From Paenarthrobacter histidinolovorans (lineage in GTDB: Bacteria; Actinomycetota; Actinomycetes; Actinomycetales; Micrococcaceae), in contig NZ_BMPM01000010.1 in the NCBI RefSeq assembly GCF_014647595.1, positions 103,628 through 167,627 of the forward strand: a stretch of DNA of 64,000 nucleotides, in the 5' to 3' direction. Numbering within the stretch: the stretch's first letter is position 1; each line of letters opens with the position of its first letter. Both the position numbers and the translations under genes were made by a program. Positions 1 to 8,504 of the stretch are shown piece by piece. The notes beneath the pieces were generated by a model. It was not told the DNA's origin. It saw only the letters and a program-made list of their open reading frames with translations, and searched no databases.

Positions 1-152
1 ATCCTGCGGCGCGGGGGCATTTGTCTGCCCGGCAGTTGGCCCCGGTGCGTGATCAACTCTTGTCCGAACCGTCACCATAGCGGCATTACGCCCCCCGGGA
101 TCCCGTCCTAACGTTGGAAGTACAGGTGGACGGACAGGAGCGCGGGGCTGTC

Positions 153-983
153 ATGCATGCCGGACGGGGAACCAGGAGTACGACGGCGATCACGGCCGCC
201 TGCCTCGGTTTCGTGCTGTGGGCGGCCGGCTGCACCGCGGCCCCGGACGCTGCCACGTCACCTACCAGCAATCCGCTCCCCACGGTTTCCGTGCCGACGC
301 CCCCGCCCGCCGCTCCCAGCACCCCGCCGGTGGCTTCTGCCCCGGCAACTGCAGTAACCCCGATGCCGGGCGTTCCCTCCGTCGCGGTTCCCGCCGCGCC
401 ACCCCCGGCCGCGAGTGCAGATCCTGCCCCCAGCGCCACTCCGGCCCCTTCATCCGCTGCACCCGGCAGCCCCGCGCCGAGCACAATCAAGCCGGTTCCC
501 GTCGCCGAGCCTTCGCCTCAACCCGGCACCAGCGCCCCCGAACCGTCAGCGACGGCCACTGTGGTCCCGGTGGCTTCCGAAGATTCCGGCCCGGCGGTCT
601 ACTACGTCGCCATCGACGACGGCGGGGCGCGCGGCGTGCGGTTCGGCTGCAACGACAGCCTGGTTCCCGTGCGCGGGGCAGAAGTTCCTGGCGATCCGCT
701 GTCCGTGGCCTTGGGGCGCTTGCTGGAAGGAGGCATGCCGGTGGACAGTGATGCGGCGCTCTACGATTCCCTGGCGGATTCGTCACTGACATTCCTGTCC
801 GGCTACATGAGTGGATCCACAGTGGTGGTGAACCTTAGTGGATCACTGCGACCAGGCGGCGTCTGCGACATCCCGCGGATACAAGCCCAGCTGACCCACA
901 CTGTTGTGGCGGCCACGGGGGCGTCGCGGGCCGAGATCTACGTCAACGGCAGGACCCTCACGGAGGCGCTGAGCGTGCGATGA
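153..983 (+). CDS. GerMN-domain lipoprotein
   Basis: Predicted secreted lipoprotein of 276 residues. The N-terminus is a signal peptide ending AAGC, which puts the lipidated cysteine at residue 27 (the -3 position is Ala, a weaker lipobox). A long Pro/Ala/Ser linker follows to about residue 150, then a GerMN-type fold with a VVVNL strand and an IYVNG strand near the C-terminus. GerMN domains are widespread outside spore formers and do not imply germination. An upstream TTG at 114 stays in frame, but the ATG at 153 gives a cleaner signal peptide; GGAG lies 12 bases before it. Role at the cell surface unknown. Confidence 0.75.
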   Translation: MHAGRGTRSTTAITAACLGFVLWAAGCTAAPDAATSPTSNPLPTVSVPTPPPAAPSTPPVASAPATAVTPMPGVPSVAVPAAPPPAASADPAPSATPAPSSAAPGSPAPSTIKPVPVAEPSPQPGTSAPEPSATATVVPVASEDSGPAVYYVAIDDGGARGVRFGCNDSLVPVRGAEVPGDPLSVALGRLLEGGMPVDSDAALYDSLADSSLTFLSGYMSGSTVVVNLSGSLRPGGVCDIPRIQAQLTHTVVAATGASRAEIYVNGRTLTEALSVR

Positions 984-1000
984 GGGAATGGCGGGAGCGG

Positions 1001-1540
1001 CTAGGCCGTCGCGATCGCCAGCACGCGCCTGAGGGCCCAGGCCACGCGCAACAACGCCAATACTGAGGCGAACGTCAGCAGAAGCGCCACAGCCTCCGGA
1101 ATCCACAGGCCCGTGGGCGCGTCTCCTTCAAGGACAACCGTCATCAACGCGGCAACCACCAGAAGGCCGAGGCCGGGAATGGCGAACAGGAACACCTCGC
1201 CGATCTGACGGCGGTGGGTGGCTGACAGCCTTTCCAGCGGGAGTTCGCGCTGGCCCGGTGCAGCCTTCTTCCCCAGCACATTGATCAGCATGGAGACACT
1301 CGTGAGGGTGAGCCCGGCCGTGGCGCCTGCCAGGGTGGCGAGGGTTTGGAACAAGGCCCGCCGCGCACCGGGATCGACGCCCTCCAGCAGCAGAGGCCGA
1401 CCGGTCACAGCGGCTATGCCCACCCAGAGGAGGACGACCAACCCAGCCCACAGGTAATCGGCCATAGGATGCAGCAGGAACCAACGCCACAACGGCCTGC
1501 GGCGGCCGGCGCGGTCAACATCAACCTCGTACAAGCTCAT
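1001..1540 (-). CDS. four-helix membrane protein, partner of the upstream DUF gene
   Basis: Integral membrane protein of 179 residues with four hydrophobic segments (about 28-46, 65-92, 115-135 and 146-172) and a basic N-terminus. I recognise no family. The start codon lies inside the 3' end of the upstream cytosolic gene (20-base overlap), which implies translational coupling and a joint function. An alternative ATG at 1552 is also in frame. A membrane partner coupled to a cytosolic protein of unknown function is a layout often seen in sensor/effector pairs such as abortive-infection cassettes. That reading is inference only. Confidence 0.65.
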   Translation of the reverse strand: MSLYEVDVDRAGRRRPLWRWFLLHPMADYLWAGLVVLLWVGIAAVTGRPLLLEGVDPGARRALFQTLATLAGATAGLTLTSVSMLINVLGKKAAPGQRELPLERLSATHRRQIGEVFLFAIPGLGLLVVAALMTVVLEGDAPTGLWIPEAVALLLTFASVLALLRVAWALRRVLAIATA

Positions 1541-2558
1541 GACCCGACCCATCCCGGGATTCCCCGGCTTCTTCGCCAACCCTGGCTGCGGCGAGAGCTG
1601 CACGCACGGTGGCCATTCCTCCTGCGACCAGGTCCGGTACGAGGCTGGAATCAGCGGCCCCCTTGACGTCCGGCAACGTCCTGGCGAAGAACGGCTCGTT
1701 GTCCCTGGCCTGCTTGTTGAGGATCGCAATGGCCTCGGCAGTGGACTTCTGCGGGTCATTGAAGACGTCCGGGTCCACCTCGATGTGCGAAATGAACCGT
1801 TCCTTCAGCAGGTCCACTACCTCGCGGTCACCGGTCAGGGAGTCTTTGCCCTCGGCAACCACGTAATCGAAATGCTCCACGGAACCGGCCTGGCGGAAAA
1901 GATCGATCAGCCGCTGAATACGCGCCCTGATCCGCCGCTTGTCGTCGGCACTTCCTGCCCTGCCGACGCTCAGGGAAATCCGGAAAGTTCCTTGGTTCAT
2001 CAGGCGCGAGGCACTGTCCAGAACATCAGCCCACTCGCCTTCCATGAGCTTTCCCGACAAGCGCTCAGCGGGCAGGGCAAACTCGAAACGGCTCACCTCC
2101 AGCCGGGCCAGGATTTCCTCAATGTCCTCCCGCACCACGGGCACCAGGACGGGCTCCAAGCCCAGCATCCCATCCAGGTACTCCCCCATCCTGGACGCCC
2201 TGGGGCCATTTCCGCTGGTGAGCACAGCCATCACGTTGCGTTTGAGGAAGGCGAAGTAGGTGGTTTCAAGCAGATGATCGCCAGGCGCCAGGGGCAACGG
2301 CTTGCGCCTGCCCAGCGCATCACCAACACTGGGGAGGTTGGTATCCCGGACCCGGTCGAGAAGCAGCACCGGGTAGGGCAAGGTTGCCACCGCCTGTGCA
2401 AGCAAAACTGTTCCGTCCGCACTGGTGAAATGCCTGTCCGTTCCGGCCTCCTGGGCCTTCTTCAGCACTTCAGCCACGCGACGGGCAGGAAACGGACGGC
2501 CGGGATCTGCTTCGTTCAATTGCTCGATCCGCCAGAACTGCACACTGCGCCGTGCCAT
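1521..2558 (-). CDS. DUF6731/DUF4747-like protein of unknown function
   Basis: Cytosolic protein of 345 residues. The layout recalls the DUF6731/DUF4747 group: a short N-terminal strand (VQFWRI), a central TYFAFLKRNVMAVLTSGNGPR stretch resembling the conserved 'hxxF..N..GPR' core, and a mixed alpha/beta C-terminal half with a VAEGKDSL segment. The start is chosen on a strong GAAGGGAGG ribosome site four to five bases upstream; an in-frame extension to 2597 lacks one. It overlaps the membrane-protein gene downstream. Family assignment is from remembered motif pattern, not a search, and no biochemical function is known to me. Confidence 0.6.
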   Translation of the reverse strand: MARRSVQFWRIEQLNEADPGRPFPARRVAEVLKKAQEAGTDRHFTSADGTVLLAQAVATLPYPVLLLDRVRDTNLPSVGDALGRRKPLPLAPGDHLLETTYFAFLKRNVMAVLTSGNGPRASRMGEYLDGMLGLEPVLVPVVREDIEEILARLEVSRFEFALPAERLSGKLMEGEWADVLDSASRLMNQGTFRISLSVGRAGSADDKRRIRARIQRLIDLFRQAGSVEHFDYVVAEGKDSLTGDREVVDLLKERFISHIEVDPDVFNDPQKSTAEAIAILNKQARDNEPFFARTLPDVKGAADSSLVPDLVAGGMATVRAALAAARVGEEAGESRDGSGHELVRG

Positions 2559-2656
2559 GTGCCCTCCCTTCGCCGTATGCCTTCTTCCTGTTCCCAAAGT
2601 TATCGGTGAGGTCCGACATTAAAGCCGGGTGCCGTCGTCGTGCGTTTGGCCCCGCG

Positions 2657-3505
2657 TCACAGGCTGTATTTGGGGCCCTGTTCGAACAACGAATCCATTT
2701 CGTCGTGGCTGCGGGTGCCGGCCAGGCCGGCCCAATTTCCGTCGCCCAGGATCTCCTTGGCCACGCGCGCCACCTTGGCGTACGCCGCTTTGGCTGTGTT
2801 GCCGCCGATGCTGACGCGGCGGACACCGACGTCGTGCAGTTCCAGGGGCGACGGCGCCCCAACGCCCGCCAGCGCATTGAGCGGCGCAGGGATCCGGCTG
2901 GAAAGCTGGTGCAGGACGTGGAGATCAACGACGCCGGGCACGAAGATCCCGCTGGCCCCCGCAGTGAGGTAGGACTCGGCTCGACGGAGGGTTTCCTCGT
3001 AGGCCGTGTCCGGGAATTGGCCGGAAAGGTAGGTGTCGGTGCGGGCATTGATGAACAACGGAATGTCGCGTTCGTCCGCGACCAGGCGGATCAGTGCGAT
3101 CCGACGGGATTGCTCGTCGATATCGGTGAGCGGCTCAGCACCCGAGTCTTCGATGTTGATCCCCACGGCCCCGGCGTCCAGGACGGCGTGGACCGTGGCC
3201 CTGAGCTCATCATCGGTTCGCCCGTAGCCCGTCTCGATGTCTGCCGTGACCGGCAAAGTGGTGGCACCCACTACCCGGCCCAACGCAGCCATGGCCAAGC
3301 CCCACGGCACGTGGTCCCCGTCCCGAAAGCCCAGGCTCCAGGAGACGGCGGAGCTTGAGGTGGCGATCGCCGTCGCTCCGGCTTCCTGGACGACGCGGGC
3401 GGAGGCTGCGTCCCACACGTTCACCAACACGAGGGGATCGGGCCCGGCCTCGTGAAGTTTGTGGAATTGCTGGGCTTTGGTCACGGATCCTCGGTGCGCT
3501 GTCAT
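2657..3505 (-). CDS. isocitrate lyase/PEP mutase family protein
   Basis: Enzyme of 282 residues of the isocitrate lyase/phosphoenolpyruvate mutase superfamily, which makes or breaks C-C or P-C bonds next to a carboxylate using Mg2+. Visible family marks are NVWDAASA near the N-terminus, the DIETGYG metal-binding motif and GINIEDSG. It lacks the KKCGH catalytic cysteine loop of true isocitrate lyase, so it is more likely a carboxy-PEP mutase-like or oxaloacetase-like enzyme; the substrate cannot be read. It is transcribed divergently from the aminotransferase gene with about 105 bases between. The start has only a weak GGAATG upstream. Confidence 0.8.
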   Translation of the reverse strand: MTAHRGSVTKAQQFHKLHEAGPDPLVLVNVWDAASARVVQEAGATAIATSSSAVSWSLGFRDGDHVPWGLAMAALGRVVGATTLPVTADIETGYGRTDDELRATVHAVLDAGAVGINIEDSGAEPLTDIDEQSRRIALIRLVADERDIPLFINARTDTYLSGQFPDTAYEETLRRAESYLTAGASGIFVPGVVDLHVLHQLSSRIPAPLNALAGVGAPSPLELHDVGVRRVSIGGNTAKAAYAKVARVAKEILGDGNWAGLAGTRSHDEMDSLFEQGPKYSL

Positions 3506-3577
3506 AGCTACATTCCAACCGCTCACACCCGTGGCGTAAAGCTTGGCCTGCAAACACGTGGCGGTTGTGAAAACAAG

Positions 3578-3596
3578 TGTTGCCTCATTAGCAACA
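3578..3596. promoter_or_regulatory. inverted repeat in the divergent promoter region
   Basis: TGTTGC and GCAACA form a perfect dyad around seven bases, ending 14 bases before the GTG start of the aminotransferase gene. The position suits an operator or a leader hairpin. The binding protein is unknown. Confidence 0.4.
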
Positions 3597-3610
3597 TCGG
3601 GGAGTATCCT

Positions 3611-4924
3611 GTGACTGTGACCCACGAAACATTGGATGCCGGCGCAACACTGCCCGCTGAAGCCATCGACGCCATTGAGCGGGCCGCCACGGCCGCTCAC
3701 CCGCACGAGGAACTGTTCTCCGCGCGGGCCGCCAACATCAAGCAATCCGCCGTGCGCGATGTCTTCGACATCTCCATGCAGCCAGGGCTTGTCTCCCTCG
3801 CCGGCGGCAACCCGTACCTCCAGTCGCTGCCGCTGGAAAAGCTCGGCCAGACCGCAGCCCGGATCATCGCCGAAGAAGGCATGACCGCCCTGCAATACGG
3901 CGGCGGCCAGGGAACAGAAGAACTGCGCGCCCAGATCTGCGACATCATGGCCGCTGAAGGAATCACCAACGCCAGCCCCGAAAACATCGTCATCACGGCT
4001 GGATCCCAGTCGGCGCAGGACGTGGCCACCAAGGTCTTCTGCAACCCAGGGGATGTTGTCCTGGTGGAGAACCCCACTTATGTGGGCGCCCTGAACACGT
4101 TCGAGGCGTACCAAGTGCAGGTGGAACCTGTTAAAATGGACGACGACGGACTGGTGCCCGAGCTTCTTGAGGCCAGGATCGCGGCGCTCCAGTCAGAGGG
4201 CAAGAACATCAAGTTCCTCTACACGATCCCCAACTTCAACAACCCCTCCGGCATCACGCTGGCGCAGGAGCGCAGGCAGCGCATCGTCGACATATGCCGC
4301 GAGGCGAATATTATCGTTCTCGAGGACAACCCCTACGGGCTCTTGCGGTTCGACGGTCACCCCATTGCGCCAATGCGGGCGGCAAACCCGGACGACGTCA
4401 TCTACCTTGGGTCCTTCTCCAAGATCTTTGCCCCGGGGCTCCGCATCGGCTGGGCACTGGTTCCCGCCCATCTGCAACGGCGCTTCTACCTGGCCTCGGA
4501 AGCCGTGACGCTATGCCCGCCACCCCTGAACCAGATGCTCGTCTCGGCGTATCTGCGCGATTACGACTGGCAGGGCCAGATCGACACGTACCGGACGCTC
4601 TACTCCGAGCGTTGCGAGGCCCTTCTGTCCGCCCTGGATGAGTACATGCCCGCAGGGCTCTCATGGACCCGTCCGGCCGGCGGCTTCTTCGTGTGGGTCA
4701 CCCTGCCCGAGGGCGTGGATACCTACCCGCTGCTCGGAAAGGCGATCGACGCCGGCGTCGTCTTCATTCCCGGGGCAGCTTTCTCCCCCGCCGACGGCCC
4801 CTCCAACAAACTGCGCCTCGCCTTCAGCGCGGTGCCGCCGGATACCATTGCCGAAGGCGTACGTCGCCTGGCGCCTGTCCTGGCAGAAGCCATCAAAGCC
4901 ACCAATGAAGGAGCAGCACAATGA
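3611..4924 (+). CDS. PLP-dependent aminotransferase, class I/II
   Basis: Fold-type I aminotransferase of 437 residues, closest in style to 2-aminoadipate/kynurenine-type enzymes (the LysN and MocR-aminotransferase group) but without a GntR DNA-binding domain. The FLYTIPNFNNPSG stretch, LEDNPYG and the Schiff-base lysine in SFSKIFAPGLR are visible. GTG at 3611 is chosen because GGGGAG lies six bases upstream; a longer in-frame ORF begins inside the divergent gene and has no such site. The stop overlaps the start of the UspA gene as ATGA, so the two are co-translated. The amino donor and acceptor cannot be told from sequence. Confidence 0.85.
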   Translation: MTVTHETLDAGATLPAEAIDAIERAATAAHPHEELFSARAANIKQSAVRDVFDISMQPGLVSLAGGNPYLQSLPLEKLGQTAARIIAEEGMTALQYGGGQGTEELRAQICDIMAAEGITNASPENIVITAGSQSAQDVATKVFCNPGDVVLVENPTYVGALNTFEAYQVQVEPVKMDDDGLVPELLEARIAALQSEGKNIKFLYTIPNFNNPSGITLAQERRQRIVDICREANIIVLEDNPYGLLRFDGHPIAPMRAANPDDVIYLGSFSKIFAPGLRIGWALVPAHLQRRFYLASEAVTLCPPPLNQMLVSAYLRDYDWQGQIDTYRTLYSERCEALLSALDEYMPAGLSWTRPAGGFFVWVTLPEGVDTYPLLGKAIDAGVVFIPGAAFSPADGPSNKLRLAFSAVPPDTIAEGVRRLAPVLAEAIKATNEGAAQ

Positions 4925-5349
4925 CCGGAGTTGTGATTGTCGGAGTCGACGGCAGCGAGACGGCGATGAGGGCGGCGCAGGCAGCACAACAGCTGGCGCT
5001 CGGCCTTGGAGCCAGCCTGCGCGTTGTCAGCGCCTTCGACAGCAACCGGACCGAGGTGGTTGAAATCGGCACGGACAAGTGGATCGTGTCCGACGCCGCC
5101 GAGGCCGAAACTGTGGCCCGAACCGTTGCCGAGCGACTCGCTCATGACGGACTCGAAGTGACCTACTCCGCAGCCCGCGGCAAGCCGGGCGAAGCCCTGG
5201 TCAAGGAAGCCGAAATGCATGATGCCCGCCTGATCGTCGTGGGCAACCGACGCATGCAGGGATTGGGCCGCGTCCTGGGCAGCGTGGCCAACACGGTAGC
5301 CCACACCGCCCCCTGCGATGTTTACATCGCCAAAACGGACCAGCCCTAA
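4921..5349 (+). CDS. universal stress protein UspA family
   Basis: Single-domain universal stress protein of 142 residues, cytoplasmic. The N-terminal VIVGVDGSE strand-loop and the C-terminal VVGNRRMQGLGRVLGSVA loop correspond to the ATP-binding G-2x-G-9x-G(S) motif. The second glycine is replaced by Arg, so ATP binding may be altered. It overlaps the aminotransferase stop by four bases (ATGA), which suggests that the two respond to the same condition. A good hairpin terminator follows. Confidence 0.9.
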   Translation: MTGVVIVGVDGSETAMRAAQAAQQLALGLGASLRVVSAFDSNRTEVVEIGTDKWIVSDAAEAETVARTVAERLAHDGLEVTYSAARGKPGEALVKEAEMHDARLIVVGNRRMQGLGRVLGSVANTVAHTAPCDVYIAKTDQP

Positions 5350-5366
5350 AGCGAGCTGAATCACTG

Positions 5367-5392
5367 CGCCGGGTGGGGAGACTCACCCGGCG
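5367..5392 (+). terminator. rho-independent terminator after the UspA gene
   Basis: Nine-base arms CGCCGGGTG and CACCCGGCG around an eight-base loop, followed by TTT. It lies 18 bases after the uspA-type stop codon. Confidence 0.65.
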
Positions 5393-5494
5393 TTTGGCGC
5401 ATTTCGGGCCGGACCGTAACCTGAACCGTTATAAAATCGAGATGCCCCCAATGGCGTGAGCCGCCATCCACTTCTCGATTTCAGGGGAAACTTC

Positions 5495-5833
5495 TTGCTT
5501 ACCTTGCAGCCGCGCCAGCGCGTGGGCCACGACATCCTGCTTGCCCGCCACGGCAACACCATCAGCACCATGCGCTACGACCGCGCCAACAACCAGGTCA
5601 TCGCGATGCTCGATGACGGCTCCTGGGACAGCGCCCCCAACATGATCACTCCCGGCCTTGAGATGCCCGAGACCATCGGCAGCGTTTTCCGCAAGGACTG
5701 GCGCTTCCTCTCCCTGGCCTGCGTAGCGATGGTCACCGTAGCGGCCGTCGCCATGGGCATCAGCATTGAGCTGGCAAACAACATGTCGACGACGGAACTC
5801 CAGGCACTGCTGGTGAACTACCCGGCGTTCTAG
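5495..5833 (+). CDS. small single-pass membrane protein, hypothetical
   Basis: Protein of 112 residues. The N-terminal 75 residues are soluble and contain a beta-rich stretch (NNQVIAMLDDGSWDSAPNM). One membrane helix follows (LACVAMVTVAAVAMGISIEL), with a short tail. I recognise no family. TTG at 5495 is chosen because AGGGGA lies six bases upstream; GTG at 5456 is the longest in-frame alternative. It converges on and overlaps the permease gene by four bases. Confidence 0.6.
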   Translation: MLTLQPRQRVGHDILLARHGNTISTMRYDRANNQVIAMLDDGSWDSAPNMITPGLEMPETIGSVFRKDWRFLSLACVAMVTVAAVAMGISIELANNMSTTELQALLVNYPAF

Positions 5834-7179
5834 CCGAACTCAAGTGACTCCTGGACTCCGGGCCGCCTGCGGCGGACCAGGAGGATCGCCAGTCCCACGG
5901 CAAGCCAGGCCGCGCCGAGCAGGTAGGTAAACCACGCCAGGGATGTCCAGAGCCAGGCGATGGAGGCGAAACCCAGCACAGGCAGAACCAGGTTCCGCAG
6001 GGTCCCCCACGTGCCCCGCTTCCCCAGCTCGAAAAACAGGACCTTGATGGTTGCGAGGTTCACCACCGCGAAGGCAATCAAAGCCCCAAAGTTAATCATG
6101 TAGACCGCCTGTTCCAGGGTGATGAACAAGGCCACCAAAGACACCGCGGATACCAGCAGTGCAGCGACATGCGGTGTGCGGAAGCGCGGCTGAAGTCTCG
6201 CCAGCACTCCCGGCAGGATCCGGTCCCTGCCCATGGCATAGATGACCCGGCTGACGCTCATTTGGGCCGCAGTTCCACAGAGCACTAGTCCGCCGAGGTT
6301 CACCAGGACGAACACCACCATCAAGACGTCTCCCCCGGCGCGCTGCATGAGTTCGGTTCCGGCGGCATCGAGATTCGCGATCGACCGCCAGTCAGGCGCG
6401 ATCAAGCTTCCTGCCACGGAAAACAGCGTGTAGCCCAGGCCCGCGAAGAGCGTGGACAAAATGATGCCCCGCGGAACATCCCTCTTCGGATGGCGCGTTT
6501 CCTCTGAAAGAGTGGACACGCCGTCAAAGCCCAGAAAAGCGAACGCGACGATGGCGGCAGCAGCCATCACCGGCATCATTCCGCCCGCACCGGGGGTCAA
6601 GGGCCGGACGACGCTCTCCACCGTGAGGTCCGGAGCGTTCAGGACTGCCAGGACAACAAAGACCAGGATGACGAGCACCGAGGCGGCGACCACCGCAAGG
6701 TTCATTTTCTTGATCCACCCCACACCGATCACGCTGAACAGTCCGACCACCAGAAGACAGGCCAGCACTGCGAGCTGAGGCGGTATGCCCGGCACCAGGC
6801 TGTTGAGATACAGGCCGAAGAGCAGGAAGTTCACCATCGGGAGGAACAGGTAGTCAAGCATCATGGCCCAGCCCACCATGAAGCCAAACGGCTTGCCGAA
6901 AGCGCGGGAGGCGTAGGCATAGGCACCGCCCGTCACCGGAACGTGGCGTGCCATCTGACCGTAGCTGTGTGCCGTGAACATCATCGCCACCAGGGCCGCT
7001 ACGTAGGCGGCCGGCAAATGCCCGTCGCTGATTTCGGTTCCGGCCCCGTACACCGCCACGACGGACAAGATGCCCATTGACGTCAGGCCGAAGGCAACCA
7101 ACGAAGGCAGGCCAAGAACGCGCCTAAGCGTGGGTTGCGACGGCGGAGCTTCCAGTGCATTGGTAGACGGGGTGTGCAT
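5830..7179 (-). CDS. APC family amino acid permease
   Basis: Twelve-helix amino acid/polyamine/organocation transporter of 449 residues in the cytoplasmic membrane. The N-terminal LPSLVAFGLTSMGILSVVAV helix is the usual unwound TM1, and the C-terminal tail is basic. The start has an AAGGAGG site four to five bases upstream. Two short dyads lie directly upstream, one overlapping the ribosome site, so expression is probably repressible. The gene is divergent from the amidohydrolase, so import of the amidohydrolase substrate or removal of its product is plausible. The substrate itself is not readable. Confidence 0.85.
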   Translation of the reverse strand: MHTPSTNALEAPPSQPTLRRVLGLPSLVAFGLTSMGILSVVAVYGAGTEISDGHLPAAYVAALVAMMFTAHSYGQMARHVPVTGGAYAYASRAFGKPFGFMVGWAMMLDYLFLPMVNFLLFGLYLNSLVPGIPPQLAVLACLLVVGLFSVIGVGWIKKMNLAVVAASVLVILVFVVLAVLNAPDLTVESVVRPLTPGAGGMMPVMAAAAIVAFAFLGFDGVSTLSEETRHPKRDVPRGIILSTLFAGLGYTLFSVAGSLIAPDWRSIANLDAAGTELMQRAGGDVLMVVFVLVNLGGLVLCGTAAQMSVSRVIYAMGRDRILPGVLARLQPRFRTPHVAALLVSAVSLVALFITLEQAVYMINFGALIAFAVVNLATIKVLFFELGKRGTWGTLRNLVLPVLGFASIAWLWTSLAWFTYLLGAAWLAVGLAILLVRRRRPGVQESLEFG

Positions 7180-7189
7180 GGTGCCTCCT

Positions 7190-7206
7190 TGATGCGATCC
7201 GCATCA
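7190..7206. promoter_or_regulatory. dyad operator overlapping the permease ribosome site
   Basis: TGATGCG-ATC-CGCATCA is a perfect dyad with seven-base arms. Its left end touches the permease AAGGAGG site, so a bound protein would block expression. Confidence 0.5.
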
Positions 7207-7210
7207 CATA

Positions 7211-7227
7211 AATGAATGGTGTTCATT
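7211..7227. promoter_or_regulatory. second dyad between permease and amidohydrolase
   Basis: AATGAA-tggtg-TTCATT, six-base arms with a five-base spacer, the size of a TetR/MarR/IclR-type site. It lies four bases from the TGATGCG dyad. Confidence 0.4.
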
Positions 7228-7259
7228 AGATTAGGGGCAACGTTGGGTGTTGTACAGAG

Positions 7260-7376
7260 TTTGGTATTCCAAAATCTATTTGGACCCCGGCTGACAGTCC
7301 GGTTTTGCTTGATCTGGGCGGCTTTTGTGTCCATCGGCACCGCGAAGTGGGATGGCGGTCTATCATTTGGTATACC
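7260..7376. promoter_or_regulatory. pair of GntR-like TTTGGTAT sites
   Basis: TTTGGTATTCCAAA (7260-7273) and TTTGGTATACC (7366-7376) share TTTGGTAT and are both palindromic around the GTAT/ATAC core typical of FadR-subfamily GntR regulators. The second ends 11 bases before the amidohydrolase ribosome site. No GntR gene is adjacent in the window. Confidence 0.4.
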
Positions 7377-7396
7377 GATTGCCAATAAGGAGGACG

Positions 7397-8491
7397 ATGA
7401 TGGCTGCACACCTGGCGCTGGAGGACCACTACGGAAACTCTTCCGACACTCAGCCCCTCTTAGTGACCCCCGGTTTCGTGGATGCGCACATCCACCCGGA
7501 CAAGACCACGTGGGGCTCGCCCTGGCTTTCCCGCCGCGCGGCGGCCACCCTTGAGGACCTCATCAGCAACGATTTGCGGGCGCAGCTCGCGTACCAGGAC
7601 AGCGTGGAGGAATGCGCCTTCGCCCTTATGAGACAAGCCGTCCTCAGCGGAACCATGGCAATGCGCGCACACGTGGACGTGGCCACACAGATCGGGTTGC
7701 GCAATATCCATGGCGTCAGGGCAGCAGCTGAGAGGCTGGCTCCCTACCTGGACGTCCAGATCGTCGCGTTCCCGCAGTTCGGCCTTCTCAGCAATCAGGG
7801 CACGTTGGACCTTGTGGAAGCCTCCCTGTCCGAAGGGGCAGACCTTGTGGGCGGGATAGACCCCGCCTCACTGGATGGCGATCTCCACGGTCACCTGGAC
7901 GCGGTCTTTGCACTGGCGAACAAGTATGGACGGGACGTGGACATACACCTCCACGATTCCGGCCCGGAGGGGCTCGCCCAGGTGCAGCTGATCGCAGAGC
8001 GGACGGTGGCGGAAGGAATGCAGGGCCGGGTCACCGTCGGCCACGGTTTTGCGCTCTGCGACCCTTCCCAACCAGGACTTGGAGCCGCCCTCGATGCCAT
8101 GGCAACTGCCGGGATGTGGCTGGCTACCTGTGCACTCGGGGCAGACCCCGTCCCTGTCCTTGACCTCGTGGAGAAGCATGGGGTCCGGGTTGCCCTGGGC
8201 TCAGATGGCGTCCGTGATGCGTGGTCACCCTTCGGGTCCGGAAGCATGGTGGACCGCACCCATCTCCTGGGATACCGGACGGGAGCTTTGACCGATGCCG
8301 AGCTGGAGAGGTGCTTCCGGATCGCTACAGCCGATGGTGCAGAGCTGCTCGGGTCGGCAGCAGTTGCCGCGTTCTTCGGTCCCGGGTCAGCTGACCGGGT
8401 GGAATTCGCAGCCCACTCAATTCCAGAGTTGGTGGTGGACCGGCCTTCGCCGATGCGGGTGGTCCGGGCTGGAAAGACAGTGAGTCTGTAG
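7397..8491 (+). CDS. amidohydrolase, cytosine-deaminase-like
   Basis: Metal-dependent amidohydrolase/deaminase of 364 residues. Metal ligands are visible in order: HIHPD (His31, His33), HLHD, GHGFALC, and the Asp in GSDGVRDAWSPFG, which resembles the cytosine deaminase SDNVRDPW motif. The likely reaction is hydrolytic deamination or amide opening of a small N-heterocycle, but the substrate is unproved. The start follows AAGGAGG by three bases (ATG 7397) or six (ATG 7400). The longer ORF from 7325 runs through the operator region and is rejected. The neighbouring permease suggests a substrate-uptake pair. Confidence 0.8.
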   Translation: MMAAHLALEDHYGNSSDTQPLLVTPGFVDAHIHPDKTTWGSPWLSRRAAATLEDLISNDLRAQLAYQDSVEECAFALMRQAVLSGTMAMRAHVDVATQIGLRNIHGVRAAAERLAPYLDVQIVAFPQFGLLSNQGTLDLVEASLSEGADLVGGIDPASLDGDLHGHLDAVFALANKYGRDVDIHLHDSGPEGLAQVQLIAERTVAEGMQGRVTVGHGFALCDPSQPGLGAALDAMATAGMWLATCALGADPVPVLDLVEKHGVRVALGSDGVRDAWSPFGSGSMVDRTHLLGYRTGALTDAELERCFRIATADGAELLGSAAVAAFFGPGSADRVEFAAHSIPELVVDRPSPMRVVRAGKTVSL

Positions 8492-8504
8492 GCCCGCACA
8501 CTCG

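Noticed and set aside
153..983. GerMN domain as a sign of sporulation
   Set aside because: The domain occurs in non-spore-forming actinobacterial lipoproteins and no spore gene is present.
1539..2609. 356-residue open frame antisense to the DUF6731-like gene
   Set aside because: It mirrors a well-supported gene with a strong ribosome site; long antisense frames are usual at this GC content.
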